A stretch of 64,000 bases of DNA. Origin: Bolinopsis microptera. Taxonomy: Eukaryota > Ctenophora > Tentaculata > Lobata > Bolinopsidae. The stretch spans positions 6,841,001 through 6,905,000 of the forward strand of contig NC_087073.1 in the NCBI RefSeq assembly GCF_026151205.1, written 5' to 3'. The position numbers and the translations under genes are program-made. The notes beneath the pieces are model-generated. The model was not told the DNA's origin. It did not search any database and saw nothing but the letters and a program-made list of their open reading frames with translations. This document shows positions 51,499 to 62,589 of this stretch, one piece after another. The number at the start of each line of letters is the position of its first letter. Position 1 is the first letter of the stretch.

Positions 51499-52919
51499 TG
51501 CCTGGAGTAGTGGAGTCAGGCTTGCCTGGAGTCAAATACCTCAAGTTTGACTGAGACTCCCGATTAAATAGACTCAAGCTGATCTAAACTCTGGAACAGA
51601 TCATGGTACAACACCTCTTTGACTAAGAAGCCTGACTAAGCTGGCTAACAAGAATCAAGCTCTTACTTCTATGCGATGTGTTTTGTAGACTGTCTAATGT
51701 CTCATTAACGATGTACTTGTAGAGATGTGTATATATCAAAGGACACTAGTTGACTTCTGTATCTAGTGAGAGACATTTTGAGAAATATATTCTATTTATT
51801 TTGTCTAAACATAGCTTGCTAGTTTGTGGACGAGCACAGCGATGTTGTGTTCATCTACAATGTTATCGTCTTCAAATTTAATTACGGTAATATTATATTG
51901 CATAATATGTTTGAGTAAAGTAATGATCTGTAACCTTTCAGTCAGTTCTGCTGGTACTTTTTATGAAGGTAAAGGATCTCACCCCACTAAAATTGTGAAA
52001 TCCACCTCAAAATTGCCGCATTATTCTAAGAAATTCACCGCATATTTTTGGAATTCTTGCCGAATTATTGCCGTACCTTTACCGAATTACACCCTTATTA
52101 GACGCATGCGTTACCGGATTAAAACCTAAATTTGACCCCTCCTCATGAAAAGATGAAATATGATGCCTAAAGCTCTGTCATGTACTCACATCGTCGTTAA
52201 AAAGACAATTTGTAACTAGCTGATTTATCATCATGTCACTAAATTGCATCGATCACGAAAGTTCATACTGCGAAATTGAATGACAGCGCAGAATATTATA
52301 ACTATTTAGCGATAAATATTATACGACTATTTATGTTTGTGCACAGCTTTTACTTCCCAGTAGTTGATGTTTTGTTGGATGGTATTATCAAACTCCGTGT
52401 GTACTGGCTATAATAGTCTATACATATAATATAATCTCTGAAATGTTTGTGCGATTCTGACATGAATCAGATCACGTGAGTTATTAAAGGTTTTGCGTGT
52501 GGGTAATTACTTCTGCGCCATCCTGTATATTAAGAGGCAGTGAAACTATATAATGGTTATAGGATAAAACCACCTAAAGTTGTGATTTTATCGTTATAAC
52601 GTCATAACGTCATAATCTTACCTTGAGTATATTTAAAGCCTAAAGGTAGCCGGAATAACAGTAACCTCACGGTATGACTAAGGTGGTATTGTGCAATAGG
52701 ATATTCATTTGTGAGATGGTTGTTTCTCCGCTTCACCAGAATTTTGCTTTAAATAAACGTTTCTCGTCCTGTAATTGAATACGTGTAACTAAACGAAAGT
52801 AAAGTGTTATCAGCTTTTGACTCTCTGCTTTGTAGTTTGTTGTACACTGAAGCTTGTACAGTTTCTGTTTGGTGACTTGAGCCCTCCTAGTGTTAGTCTT
52901 ATTTCGCAGTCTGCTCCCC
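51499..52919. other. Spacer between CKS1 and the receptor gene
   Basis: AT-rich. Contains two tandem CRE-like half sites at 52596-52617. An acceptor (GTCTTATTTCGCAG) lies at 52896-52909. No gene seen. Confidence 0.45.
52596..52617. promoter_or_regulatory. Tandem CRE-like sites upstream of the receptor gene
   Basis: ATAACGTCATAACGTCATAA contains TAACGTCA twice, a match to CREB/ATF-type half sites, about 300 bp upstream of the receptor start. Function is inferred only from the motif. Confidence 0.3.
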
Positions 52920-53957
52920 ATGACTATATTCGGGGACACCTCCGTAGTGTTGGATCACGTGACATACATACACAACAATACTGTCTGGGACAATGCTGCT
53001 AACTACACTTACGGCTCCCTCCTCATCATCCTCATCCCGCTTGGTGTTATATTCAATTCTCTGGTCTACATGAAGAACCACATTCACTCCGAAACCCCCT
53101 CCTCTGTCATCTACCGGTGTCTTGCTGTGTCTGATTTGCTGGTCTGCACTTGCCGGGGTCTGCAACAAGCCACCACTCTGTTCTCAACCACTCAGCAGTC
53201 CTTCTACGACAACACCACACCCTCCGTTCTGACACGTGTCATCGCTCTTGTTACCATGACATCAGGTATCTGCATGATGACTGTCATCACTCTGCTAAGC
53301 ATGATGAGACTCTTGAGTTTGGTGATGCCGTTTTGGGCCCGAGCCAACTCAACTAAAATCAAATACTTTGTCATAACTTACATTCTCATCACTCTCGCAG
53401 TTTCGATCGGTATCTCTGTGCAATACCTCTTCAGAGACAAGGTGTACTACTCCTCCGTTACTCAATGGGTAGTGCCCTTCACAGGGGAGACTGCTCAGTA
53501 CATCATCGACGTGATTATCCCCGTGGTGTGCATGTCCCTGACCTCCCTCTCCTCCTTCCTCACCATGGGGTACCTCATCAAGACAGGAACATCTGCCAGA
53601 AGGAGGAGCAGTATAACCATCCTACTCATGTCTGCTGGAGTTATTCTGTGGAACCTCATGCTCTTTGTTGCTCTCACTCCTAAAGGTCTTCCCATTGATC
53701 ACGACGGTATGCTTATCTTCCTGAAGAAGGGACAGTATGAGATGTACTATGTATATTACATGATGACGTGCTTTTTCCCGATCTTGCTGGCGGTTTATAA
53801 CTCGTTTGTAGTGGTGATGAGGAGCTCTGAGATCAGAGAGTTTGTACTCCGAGCATGGGTTTGGGTTGGAACTGCGTACCAGGCTGTTAGGAGTGTGCAG
53901 GTGAGGGAAAGTAACACTGAGACTTCCCGGCTCATCCAACACAGTTCAAGTTCATGA
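52920..53957 (+). CDS. Rhodopsin-like seven-transmembrane receptor
   Basis: Intronless 345-aa frame with seven hydrophobic segments. The N-terminus has NNT and NYT glycosylation sites. TM1 carries GVIFNSLVY and TM2 LAVSDLL, matching the class A Asn and Asp. The TM3 end reads MMRLLSLVMP in place of DRY; TM6 lacks CWxP (ILWNLMLFVA) and TM7 reads LLAVYNSF where NPxxY is expected. It thus belongs to class A by TM1-TM2 and topology but has lost the canonical activation motifs, as many lineage-specific chemosensory or orphan receptors have. The C-tail is Ser/Thr-rich (ESNTETSRLIQHSSSS). The upstream acceptor lies 10 nt before this ATG, the choice of start. Confidence 0.85.
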   Translation: MTIFGDTSVVLDHVTYIHNNTVWDNAANYTYGSLLIILIPLGVIFNSLVYMKNHIHSETPSSVIYRCLAVSDLLVCTCRGLQQATTLFSTTQQSFYDNTTPSVLTRVIALVTMTSGICMMTVITLLSMMRLLSLVMPFWARANSTKIKYFVITYILITLAVSIGISVQYLFRDKVYYSSVTQWVVPFTGETAQYIIDVIIPVVCMSLTSLSSFLTMGYLIKTGTSARRRSSITILLMSAGVILWNLMLFVALTPKGLPIDHDGMLIFLKKGQYEMYYVYYMMTCFFPILLAVYNSFVVVMRSSEIREFVLRAWVWVGTAYQAVRSVQVRESNTETSRLIQHSSSS

Positions 53958-54408
53958 GACGCTTGTTTTTGTATGGAACTGGAATATTGTGATCTGATAT
54001 CTGCTAATAGTAGTCTGCTATTTGTGCTTGGTGTCGTTAGAAATGGAACCCTGAAGTTTTGCTATGTTATACTTGTATGAAGCTGTGTCGGGTCACATTC
54101 CTCATTTCTGCACCATCTCAACATTTTTATTATTTAATGGATAATTTAATATATAAGTATTGTACCAAGTGAATTTTATTACGACCCAGCTAGGTCACAC
54201 AGTATCCTTTGTAAACTTGTATTTAGACTTGATATATGTATTCGAAGTATGTGTCGTGCTTTTTTCTCTGATGGCATATTTTGGGTTAATAAACAAATAT
54301 GATAAATAAGTCTAGTTTTCTGTGAACTATTTGAAATTTTAATATTTTATAGATTATACAGTATGACGTTACAGTGATATCTGTGTATTGTAATAGGTAC
54401 ATTATTAA

Positions 54409-54908
54409 CAGGAGGTGACCGGGATTCCCGGTTCCGGGAATCCCGGTACCGGGATTGGCAATTTTGAGCTATCCCGGTCCCGGTCCCGGTCCCGGTCCCG
54501 GTCCCGGTCCCCGTCAATCACTCAAATTTGCCGGGATTTTGACCGGGCTCTTTTACATAATTTCATTCACTGTGATTTTAAGTTTTTCCTTTCATTCATT
54601 GTGAATTTCATCTTTAAACATCCTCTGAGCCAAATACAACAATGTTTAAAATTGCTAAACAAGTTTGAGTAATAAATTATGATCATGAATTAACCAGTAA
54701 TCGACCGGAATTCCCGGTACCGGGATTGGCAATTTTGAGCTATCCCGGTCCCGGTCAAGTCACATTTTTCATCCCGGTCCTGGTCCCGGTCCCGGTAAAT
54801 TGATAATCTCTTTGAATCTCAGTCCCGGTCCCGGTCCCGGTCAAGTCACATTTTGTATCCCGGTCCCGGTCCCGGTCAGGCCAGAAATCATGTCCCGGTC
54901 ACCTCCTG
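54409..54908. mobile_element. 500-bp hAT-like MITE with internal CCCGGT arrays
   Basis: Perfect 16-bp terminal inverted repeats CAGGAGGTGACCGGGA (54409-54424) and TCCCGGTCACCTCCTG (54893-54908), flanked by 8-bp target duplications ATTATTAA (54401) and ATTGTTAA (54909) with one mismatch. The interior is made of tandem CCCGGT hexamers, palindromic CCCGGTACCGGG cores and a repeated GGCAATTTTGAGCTATCCCG segment. The 8-bp target and CAGG-type ends indicate the hAT superfamily. The paralogous empty site (57483-57490, ATTGTTAA) confirms the insertion. Non-autonomous: no transposase. Confidence 0.9.
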
Positions 54909-54916
54909 ATTGTTAA

Positions 54917-55489
54917 TTTTTTTTTTTTAATATTTGAAAATTCAATTAATCATTATATATATAAATCAAGCGTTACATTTCAGCCATGCAAAGTTACAAT
55001 GACATATTTTGATATACTAAATGATAAATGGTACTGCAATATAAGTTGCTTAATATTTGGCCGGATGACAACTAACGAGAAAAATAAACTTGATTATATA
55101 ATAATTAATTCGGCTGAACCAACACATAGCAAGAGCCACATTAACGTTGGGGCCGTCTACCAAATTTGAATGACAAACATTAACAAGTAATCAAACATAT
55201 CATAAATAATTATAAGGATTTTGTTCATTACAATTCCGTCACAACTGATAAGAAAAAAGAAAAGGACAAGCAGATAGGAAATTGGACGGACAGAATTGTA
55301 ATCAACAAAAACAAATTTCTTAGACTCATAAGACTGATGAGCTAATCTGGCCAGACTGTATCGGCAGCCCAGAGGTACTTGATCAGTTTGGCCTTAAAAG
55401 TAGAAATCCGCTCTGACTGCCGGATACATACTGGTAGACTATTCCATTTCAGCATAGATCTATGAAAAAAGCTATTTCGGAAGGCATCC
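54917..55489 (-). mobile_element. Second 5'-truncated LINE copy
   Basis: On the minus strand the frame DAFRNSFFHRSMLKWNSLPV, then CIRQSERISTFKAKLIKYLW ending WPD, is the same LINE C-terminus as at 46.4-47.3 kb, followed by a related 3'UTR (GGCTGAACCAACACA) and a poly(A) of 12 (T12 at 54917-54928). It lies directly against the MITE's right target duplication. Comparison with copy B (TTAATACATAATTTAC) shows the uninterrupted site. Confidence 0.85.
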
Positions 55490-55749
55490 ATAATTTACTT
55501 GTATTATTTTTATTCCTTGTTTTATTTATCAATAATTATTGATCCAGAAAGGTTTGCAAGTTACTAATTTGCTTACACACACACTTCTTGACCCAATAAA
55601 GAAATTTGGGTAAAAATTCAGAATTTCAAAAATGATCTTTAAGCACATTTGACAGAAAACGGCAGAAATGGTGTGTTGATAATCAATACATCATATATTA
55701 TCTATCTTTCATTTGAATTTCGTTGTATCTAATTTTTCAATATCCTAGA

Positions 55750-56817
55750 ATGTCTAAAGATTTAAAAAAAGAGATCAAATCAGAACAAGTGGAGATCTCT
55801 GAGAAATCCAACGGTTTCCTCTGCCCAATGTGTGGAGCACATTACTTTTCAGAAAACTACTTTGTGGAGCACATCAAAGAACATAAATCAGCATCAAATT
55901 GTTCCATAAAACAAGATATAGCATCTGAATCAGATAAACCGTCTGTTTTTATCTGTCCAGTTTGTGCTGAACATGTTTACTCAGATACCCAATTAATAGA
56001 ACATGTAAAACAGCATCATGGTCAGAGCAGCCGAAAAGTGCCTGACAACCTTGATAGTGCAGATAACTCGACTGTAACAGATCCTGAGATGACATTAGTT
56101 ATGTCTTCTACTGAGAGTTTGTCTGTGAAACCTTTCAAATGTTCAGAGTGTTCATTTGCTACAAAACATAACTTTAGTCTAACTGCACATATGAGAATTC
56201 ATTCTGAAGAGAAACCCTTCAAATGTTCAGAGTGTCCATTTGCTACAAAACATATATTTAGTCTAAATAATCATATGAGAATTCATTCTGGAGAGAAACC
56301 CTTAAAATGTTCAGAGTGTTCATATACTACAAGACGATCCAGTGATCTTGCTAGACATATGACTATTCACTCTGCATCTGGAGAGAAACCCTTCAAGTGT
56401 TCAGAGTGTTCATTTGCTACAAGCAGTAATAGTGGCCTTACTAGCCATATGACTATTCACTCTGGAGAGAAACCCTTTAAATGTTCAGAGTGTTCATATA
56501 ATACAAGACGATCCAGGGATCTTACTAGACATATGACTATTCACTCTGAATCTGGAGAAAAACCCTTTAAGTGTTCAGAGTGTTCCTTTGCTACAAAACA
56601 TAAATTTTATCTAACTACACATATGAGAATTCATTCCGGAGAGAAACCCTTCAAGTGTTCAGAGTGTTCATTTGTTACAAGACAATCAGGTAATCTTACT
56701 AGTCATATGACTATTCACTCTGGAGAGAAACCCTTCAAGTGTTCAGAGTGTTCATTTGCTACAAGACAATCAGGTAATCTTACTAGTCATATGAGAACTC
56801 ACTCGAACAAGAAATGA
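55750..56817 (+). CDS. C2H2 zinc-finger protein, copy 1
   Basis: 355 aa from the ATG right after TATCCTAG. Two atypical fingers come first (FLCPMCGAHYFSENYFVEHI; FICPVCAEHVYSDTQLIEHV), then a spacer and eight tandem fingers of the FKCSECSFATxxxxxLTxHM type joined by H-S-G-E-K-P linkers, some extended by three residues (SASGEKP, SESGEKP). All eight keep both Cys and both His. It is a likely DNA-binding regulator; the target cannot be told. Finger-to-finger nucleotide identity is high, so the array is recent or homogenised. The adjacent copy 2 is its tandem duplicate. Confidence 0.92.
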   Translation: MSKDLKKEIKSEQVEISEKSNGFLCPMCGAHYFSENYFVEHIKEHKSASNCSIKQDIASESDKPSVFICPVCAEHVYSDTQLIEHVKQHHGQSSRKVPDNLDSADNSTVTDPEMTLVMSSTESLSVKPFKCSECSFATKHNFSLTAHMRIHSEEKPFKCSECPFATKHIFSLNNHMRIHSGEKPLKCSECSYTTRRSSDLARHMTIHSASGEKPFKCSECSFATSSNSGLTSHMTIHSGEKPFKCSECSYNTRRSRDLTRHMTIHSESGEKPFKCSECSFATKHKFYLTTHMRIHSGEKPFKCSECSFVTRQSGNLTSHMTIHSGEKPFKCSECSFATRQSGNLTSHMRTHSNKK

Positions 56818-56940
56818 AGAAACCCTACAAATTTTCAGAGTGTTCATTTGTAACAAGACAATCAGTTATGAGGCTATCTTAGTACACATTATATGAGAAC
56901 TCACTCTGGAGAGAAACCCATTCAGAGTGCTTATTATATA
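56818..56940 (+). pseudogene. Decayed extra zinc finger after copy 1
   Basis: After the stop, sequence still resembles a finger (GAAACCCTACAAATTTTCAG, TTCATTTGTAACAAGACAAT, then ACTCACTCTGGAGAGAAACC) but with frame breaks. The same relic follows copy 2, so the array was longer before duplication. Confidence 0.75.
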
Positions 56941-57824
56941 TATGCTAATCGAACCATATAGAACATTTTTAGATGGAACTGGTGTGGGGACTGGGGCAAT
57001 GATTTTTGTAACCATTTTATTGGTATCATTTTGTTAAACGTCCGAAGATTTCTCCTCAGGGCGAAAAGCGTTTAAATATAATTTCATGCTTAAACACGAG
57101 TAGATTCGCCTTTTTTGATTTATTTAGTTTTTCAAACTTTATTTTTAATCATAACTGCAACTTTTATTAGAATTAGATTTAGAACTAGAATTAAAATCAA
57201 ATTTACACTTCAAAACAATATGAATGAAAATTATTTGCAAAGAATCTTTAATCTGCAGCTGTGCAGCTAGGTCACACAGTATCCTTTGTAGACTTGTATT
57301 TAGACTTGATAATATGTATTCGAAATATGTGCCGTGCTTTTTCTCTGATGGCATATTTTGGGTAAATAAACAAAAATGTTAAAGAAGTCTAGTTTCTGTG
57401 AAATATTTGAAATTTTGTATTTGATTATAATATGACGTTACAATGATGCCTGTTTATTGTGATATCTTGAAGATTGAGGTACATTGTTAATACATAATTT
57501 ACTAAGTATTGTTCTCTTCCTTAGTTTATTTATCAACAATTATTGATTCAGAAAAGTTTGCAAGTTACTAATTTGCTGACACACATACTTCTTGATCCAA
57601 TAAAGAAATCTGGGTGAAAAAATTCAGAATTTCGAACACGATCTTTTAGCACATTTGTCAGAAAACGGCAGAATTGATGTGTTGATAATGAATATATCCA
57701 TTTCTTTCCGGCTTTCATTTGAATTTCGTTGTATCACGGTATGAATGCAAAATTTCTTGACGGTCGAATTTACAATTAATATAATGTGTATGTTATTATT
57801 TATCTAATTTTTCAATATCCTAGA

Positions 57825-58886
57825 ATGTCGAAAGATTGTAAACAAGAGATCAAATCAGAACAAGTGGAGATCTCAGAGAAATCCAACGGTTTCCTCTGCC
57901 CAATGTGCGGAGCACATTACTTTTCAGAAGACTACTTTGTTGAGCATATCAAAGAACATAAATCAGCATCAAATTGTCCCATAAAACAAGAAATAACATC
58001 TGAATCAGATAAACCATCTGTTTTTATCTGTCCGGTTTGTGCTGAACATGTTTACTCAGACACCCAGTTAATAGAACATGTAAAACAGCATCATGGTCAG
58101 AGCAGCCGAGAAGTGCTTGACAACCTTGATAGTGCAGATAACTCTACTGTAACAGATCCTGAGAAGACATTAGTTATGTCTTCTACTGAGAGTTTGTCTG
58201 TGAAACCCTTCAGAAGTTCAAAGTGTTCATTTGCTACAAAACATAAATATAGTCTAACTGAACATATGAGAATTCATTCTGGAGAGAAACCCTTCAAATG
58301 TTCAGAGTGTTCATATATTACAAGACGATCCTGTGATCTTACTAGACATATGATTATTCACTCTGCATCGGGAGAGAAACCCTTTAAATGTTCAGAGTGT
58401 TCCTATGCTACAAAAGATAAATGTAATCTAACTACACATATGAGAATTCATTCTGGAGAGAAACCCTTCAAGTGTTTAGAGTGTCCATTTTCTGCAAGCA
58501 GTAATAGTGGCCTTACTAGCCATTTGACTATTCACTCTGGAGAGAAACCCTTTAAATGTTCAGAGTGTTCATATAATACAAGACGATCCAGGGATCTTAC
58601 TAGGCATATGACTATTCACTATGGAGAGAAACCCTTTAAGTGTTCAGAGTGTTCATTTGCTACAAGACAATCAGGTCATCTTAGTACACATATGAGAATT
58701 CATTCTGGAGAGAAACTTTTTAAATGTTCAGAGTGTTCATATAATACAAGACGATCCAGGGATCTTACTAGACATATGAGAATTCATTTTGGAGAGAAAC
58801 CCTTCAAGTGTTCAGAGTGTTCATTTGCTACAAGACAATCTAATTATCTTACTAGACATATGAGAATTCACTCGAACAAGAAATGA
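57825..58886 (+). CDS. C2H2 zinc-finger protein, copy 2
   Basis: 353 aa, start by analogy with copy 1 (ATG after CAATATCCTAG). Same two atypical N-terminal fingers, then eight array positions. The first array finger is damaged: FRSSKCSFATKHKYSLTEHM has lost one zinc Cys. The other seven are intact, but several specificity helices differ from copy 1 (CDLTRHM, CNLTTHM, GHLSTHM, NYLTRHM), suggesting altered DNA targets. The linker pattern also differs. Confidence 0.92.
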   Translation: MSKDCKQEIKSEQVEISEKSNGFLCPMCGAHYFSEDYFVEHIKEHKSASNCPIKQEITSESDKPSVFICPVCAEHVYSDTQLIEHVKQHHGQSSREVLDNLDSADNSTVTDPEKTLVMSSTESLSVKPFRSSKCSFATKHKYSLTEHMRIHSGEKPFKCSECSYITRRSCDLTRHMIIHSASGEKPFKCSECSYATKDKCNLTTHMRIHSGEKPFKCLECPFSASSNSGLTSHLTIHSGEKPFKCSECSYNTRRSRDLTRHMTIHYGEKPFKCSECSFATRQSGHLSTHMRIHSGEKLFKCSECSYNTRRSRDLTRHMRIHFGEKPFKCSECSFATRQSNYLTRHMRIHSNKK

Positions 58887-58985
58887 AGAAACCCTACAAA
58901 TTTTCAGAGTGTTCATTTGTCACAAGACAATCAGTTATCAAGCTATCTTAGTACACATATGACAATTCACTCTGGAGAGAAACAT
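58887..58985 (+). pseudogene. Decayed extra zinc finger after copy 2
   Basis: The same post-stop relic as after copy 1: GAAACCCTACAAATTTTCAG, then CACAAGACAATCAG and CACTCTGGAGAGAAACATAT, with breaks. Confidence 0.72.
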
Positions 58986-59498
58986 ATTCAGATTGCTTAT
59001 ATATATGCTATTCGAACCATAATATAGAATTTTTAAAGATGGAACTGGAACTGGTATGGGGGCTGGGGCAATGATTTTTGTAACCATTTTATTGGTATCA
59101 TTTTGTTAAACGTATGAAGATTTTTCTTGGTGAAAAGTGTTTAAATATAATTTCATGCTTAAACACGAGTAGATTCGCCTTTTTGATTTATTTAGTTTTT
59201 CAATCTTTATTTATACTCATAACTGTAAGTTTTATTACTAAGATTATAATTAGATTTAGAATTAAAATCAAATTTACACTTCAAAACAATATGAATAAAA
59301 ATTATGCATGAAGAATCTTTAATCTGCTGTGCAAAACATTCAAATCAGTCTAAAGCTGTTAAAAAGTGCACTTTTCAAGACTTTTAATCAAAACATATTA
59401 TATATATATATAAGAGGAAAAAGGTCAACCGTACTTCGTCTCACAGACATCAGAGGACATTGATCAAAGGCACCCTTCCGAAGGTTGAAGACTTATCA

Positions 59499-60536
59499 AT
59501 GGAAAACATGTCCAGAACAGTTGTTAACCTTACAGACAAGGAGCTCACCAAAGAGCAACTATATGTCTTCTTCTTGTCTCATAAGTTTGCACCTACACCT
59601 CCCCTACCAGATCTGAGTCGCTTCGAGAACGATTTGTGTACATGGTTTTCCAAAATGAGAGCCAAAGTTGTTTTTGATAGCTTCAAATGTGGACCCAACA
59701 AAGCAGATAAAAGAGTTACTGACATGGAGCGCTGCCTCATCAAGGCCGAATCATCACGTACTTTTGAATCATGTAAAAACCCTGCACTCGAGGCATTCAT
59801 TAAATGCTGCAGAGCAGAAGTTGATCTCCACCGGCCAACTCAGAAGTATGTTTCACCAGACAACATCGCTGCACCTATCAGATCAGCTCTCAAAGAAGTG
59901 AAAGGATGGAAGGATGTGGTTATTAGACCTTTTGACAAAGGGGTAGGATTCTTTCTTCTTGGAGAGGAAGAATATATTCAACGAATAGGTGTACATTTGA
60001 ATGATAGATCTGTATATAGTATTGTAAATAATGTAGATGATTTAGTTTCAGAATTAATTGATAAAATTTCATGTTGGACAGTCAAGTATAAAGAAGAATT
60101 AGGTATGTCTAAGAAGGTCAGGGAGTGGGTTATTCCGTGTACGGAGCTCAACCAGCCTGGTAATATGTACCTGAATCCCAAGGCCCACAAGCCACCTTTG
60201 TACCCTGGGAGGATGATTACTACTGGATGTGGTTCGTACATTGAGAACCTATCTGCCCTGACTGCATACGAATTGAAGAAGGCTATTTTAGATTATAGAA
60301 TTATTGACACCCCACATTTTTTGAGGAAGATTGATAGCTTGAATGAGTCGACCATATTGTTGGGTAAGGAGGTGATACATGTTGCCATAGATATATCCAA
60401 CATGTTCACCAATATCCCCAGGGATATGGGGATCCAACAATGCACCAAGCACCTGAATGAAAGAAGTAGTTATGATCAATTGTTCAGTACAGAATGCATT
60501 ATTAGTGCTCTAGAATCACTCTTGATTACAACATAG
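59499..60536 (+). pseudogene. PLE polyprotein, N-terminal part up to the frame break
   Basis: An open frame from ATG 59499 (the frame extends upstream to about 59460 without ATG) covers the N-terminal region and the first RT motifs. It goes out of frame at about 60521, where the homologous reading continues in another phase. It then meets TAG at 60534-60536. Confidence 0.85.
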
Positions 60537-61951
60537 CTTCGTTCAACGGTATAACATACCGTCAGGAGCGTGGAGCGGCGATGGGTCCTAAGAACTCATG
60601 TGAGTATGCAGATTGTGCAATGGATAAGATCGATATTTTAGTTAATGAAAGAGATTTAGAACATGGCCCGCCACACAGACCAGCATTCTGGGGTAGGTTG
60701 CGTGACGATATATACATGGCCTGGCCTGGTACTGTTGAGGAGCTTCTACAATTTATGGAATGGCTCAATAGTATCCATCCGGACCTTGTGTTTACTTACG
60801 ACTACTCTAAGGATGGTGTTGAGTTTTTAGACACCTATGTCTATGCTGTTGGCGATGTTATTCATACCAAACTTTACTCTAAGCCCAGTGACACCCACTG
60901 CTATCTCATCCCCACCTCATGTCATAGGAGCCATGTTCTCAAAAACATACCCTATGGTGTGGCGAGGCGAGTGAGGCAGAACAATAGTGAAGACACTAAT
61001 TTCTTAGAGCAAAGGGAGGTATATACTGGTTACCTTGTAGCCCGTGGTTACCATTCTAGTATTGTAGACGATGCTTTTAACAAATTTAGTGATATAACCA
61101 ATAGGAAAAACTTGTATGCCCCTAAAAATAAGGATGAGACGACTACTTGTCTAATACCCATGGTGATGGATCAGAATCCAGCACTTCCCAACATGGGGAG
61201 CATTATTCACAAGTATAAGCACCTTCTTAATCTCGATCCAGCCTTGAAGAAGCTAGTACGTGCTGACAGTGTATTTGTAAGTCACCGAAAGAATCAAACT
61301 ATCGGTGGCATGCTTGTACACAATAAGTATCGTGCTAGTGGAACTGTAAGCAGTGATAGAGATGGAGAAGCCACTGCTAGTCAATTTCTTGAACCAGACG
61401 CTGCAATATTGCCGGCTGTTCGGGAGGCTGACAACGCAGGGTGCCATGCCTGTGGAAAATGCTATGTTTGTAAGCAAAGTTTCCTGTCCCCTTGTTCCAA
61501 ATTTAGTAGTCACCATTCTAAACAAGTTTTCCCTATTACTAAATATATAACTTGTCAGAGTAATAACCTTATTTATTTAATGGAGTGTAGAACTTGTAAA
61601 CAGTCGTATGTAGGATATACTACTTCTAATCTCCCTAAGAGATTTTCTAATCATAAGAGCCACATTAAGAAAGGTATCAGAAGTTGTAAGTTAGTAAATC
61701 ACTTTTTAGATATTGATCATGATTTAGATTTTAGTTCAGTAGCCTTATATAACTCTTCACTTAGTACGCACCTTTCTGTTATTATAGTGGACGCTCTTGA
61801 ATTTAAACCTGAAATAAGTCAAGCAGATAGGGAAAAGGCCATGGAAGCTAGAGAGGGGTTCTACCAGACCCAATTGAAAACCCTTGAGCGTTATGGGGGT
61901 ATGAACACCCTCGATAGTAACCACATCCTTTTTAAATCCGCTGGAGCTTAG
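60524..61951 (+). pseudogene. PLE polyprotein, C-terminal part after the frame break
   Basis: The open frame (476 codons) resumes at DYNIASFNGITYRQERGAAM and runs through the catalytic DD, thumb region, Cys-rich linker and GIY-YIG domain to TAG. The offset corresponds to one missing nucleotide. Apart from this the element looks young. Confidence 0.85.
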
Positions 61952-62589
61952 TGTTTAGTTTATTTATTTTATTTGACATGATCTCAGCCTATTAACCCGT
62001 GTTTAGTTTACAATATTGCTATCAGAGACGTGTTATATTCATTACTATTTATATATTTTTACTGCTTGATTCAGAGAAATCTAGCTTTTTCCGAGAAACT
62101 AATCTTTAATAGATTAGATAAAATGTACGCAGCCATTATTTTCGTTTGATTATTACTCAGTATATTTTAGTTTTGTACCGTTTTAAGTCACATAGTTTTG
62201 TACGTCTTCCTAAGACTTGTTTTCCTTTCCTAGTGTGTAAGTTATTTTAAAGATTTGTGAATATTCCAGTTGCTTTTAGAACAATTTTATCTCAGATAAC
62301 GATGTTTAATAAAATGATGCAAAGACTTATTTCGAAGATCTAATCAACACCGACTTTTAATGTGTAGGAGTACAGCTACAAAATATATATATACTATATT
62401 ATCTAATACTATATTATCTAATACATTTTTAAAAGTAATAAGTTTAATGGATAACTTAGAGTGAGTTATTACATGAAACTATGAAAAACAATCTGAACAA
62501 ATAATAAAATAACTGGTATTGGTTGGCTTTTCGAATATTTTAGAGAATATTATTCCAACTCTTACAATTTATCTTTATATTGGGTAAAA

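Larger units (their letters stand above)
54187..57263. repeat. Tandem segmental duplication, copy A (zinc-finger gene unit)
   Basis: Begins CAGCTAGGTCACACAGTATC in the receptor 3' region and contains zinc-finger gene 1. The same order recurs in copy B. Copy A is longer by about 1.08 kb, accounted for by the 500-bp MITE with its target duplication and the ~570-bp LINE. Confidence 0.88.
57264..59335. repeat. Tandem segmental duplication, copy B
   Basis: Restarts at CAGCTAGGTCACACAGTATC and contains zinc-finger gene 2, ending near GAAGAATCTTTAATCTGC, the same phrase that ends copy A. It lacks the MITE and LINE and so preserves their empty target site. Confidence 0.88.
59430..61951 (+). mobile_element. 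Penelope-like element with reverse transcriptase and GIY-YIG endonuclease
   Basis: Two abutting frames carry a PLE polyprotein. The RT part shows NPKAHKPPLYPGRM, VAIDISNMFTNIP, the FNGITYRQERGAAMGP motif and the catalytic RDDIYMAW. The C-terminal part has a Cys-rich linker (CHACGKCYVCKQ) and GIY-YIG core (NLIYLMEC..CKQSYVGYTT). PLEs use this endonuclease for target-primed insertion. The copy has a single frame break near 60521-60524 and no visible terminal repeats; its 5' limit is uncertain. Confidence 0.92.
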
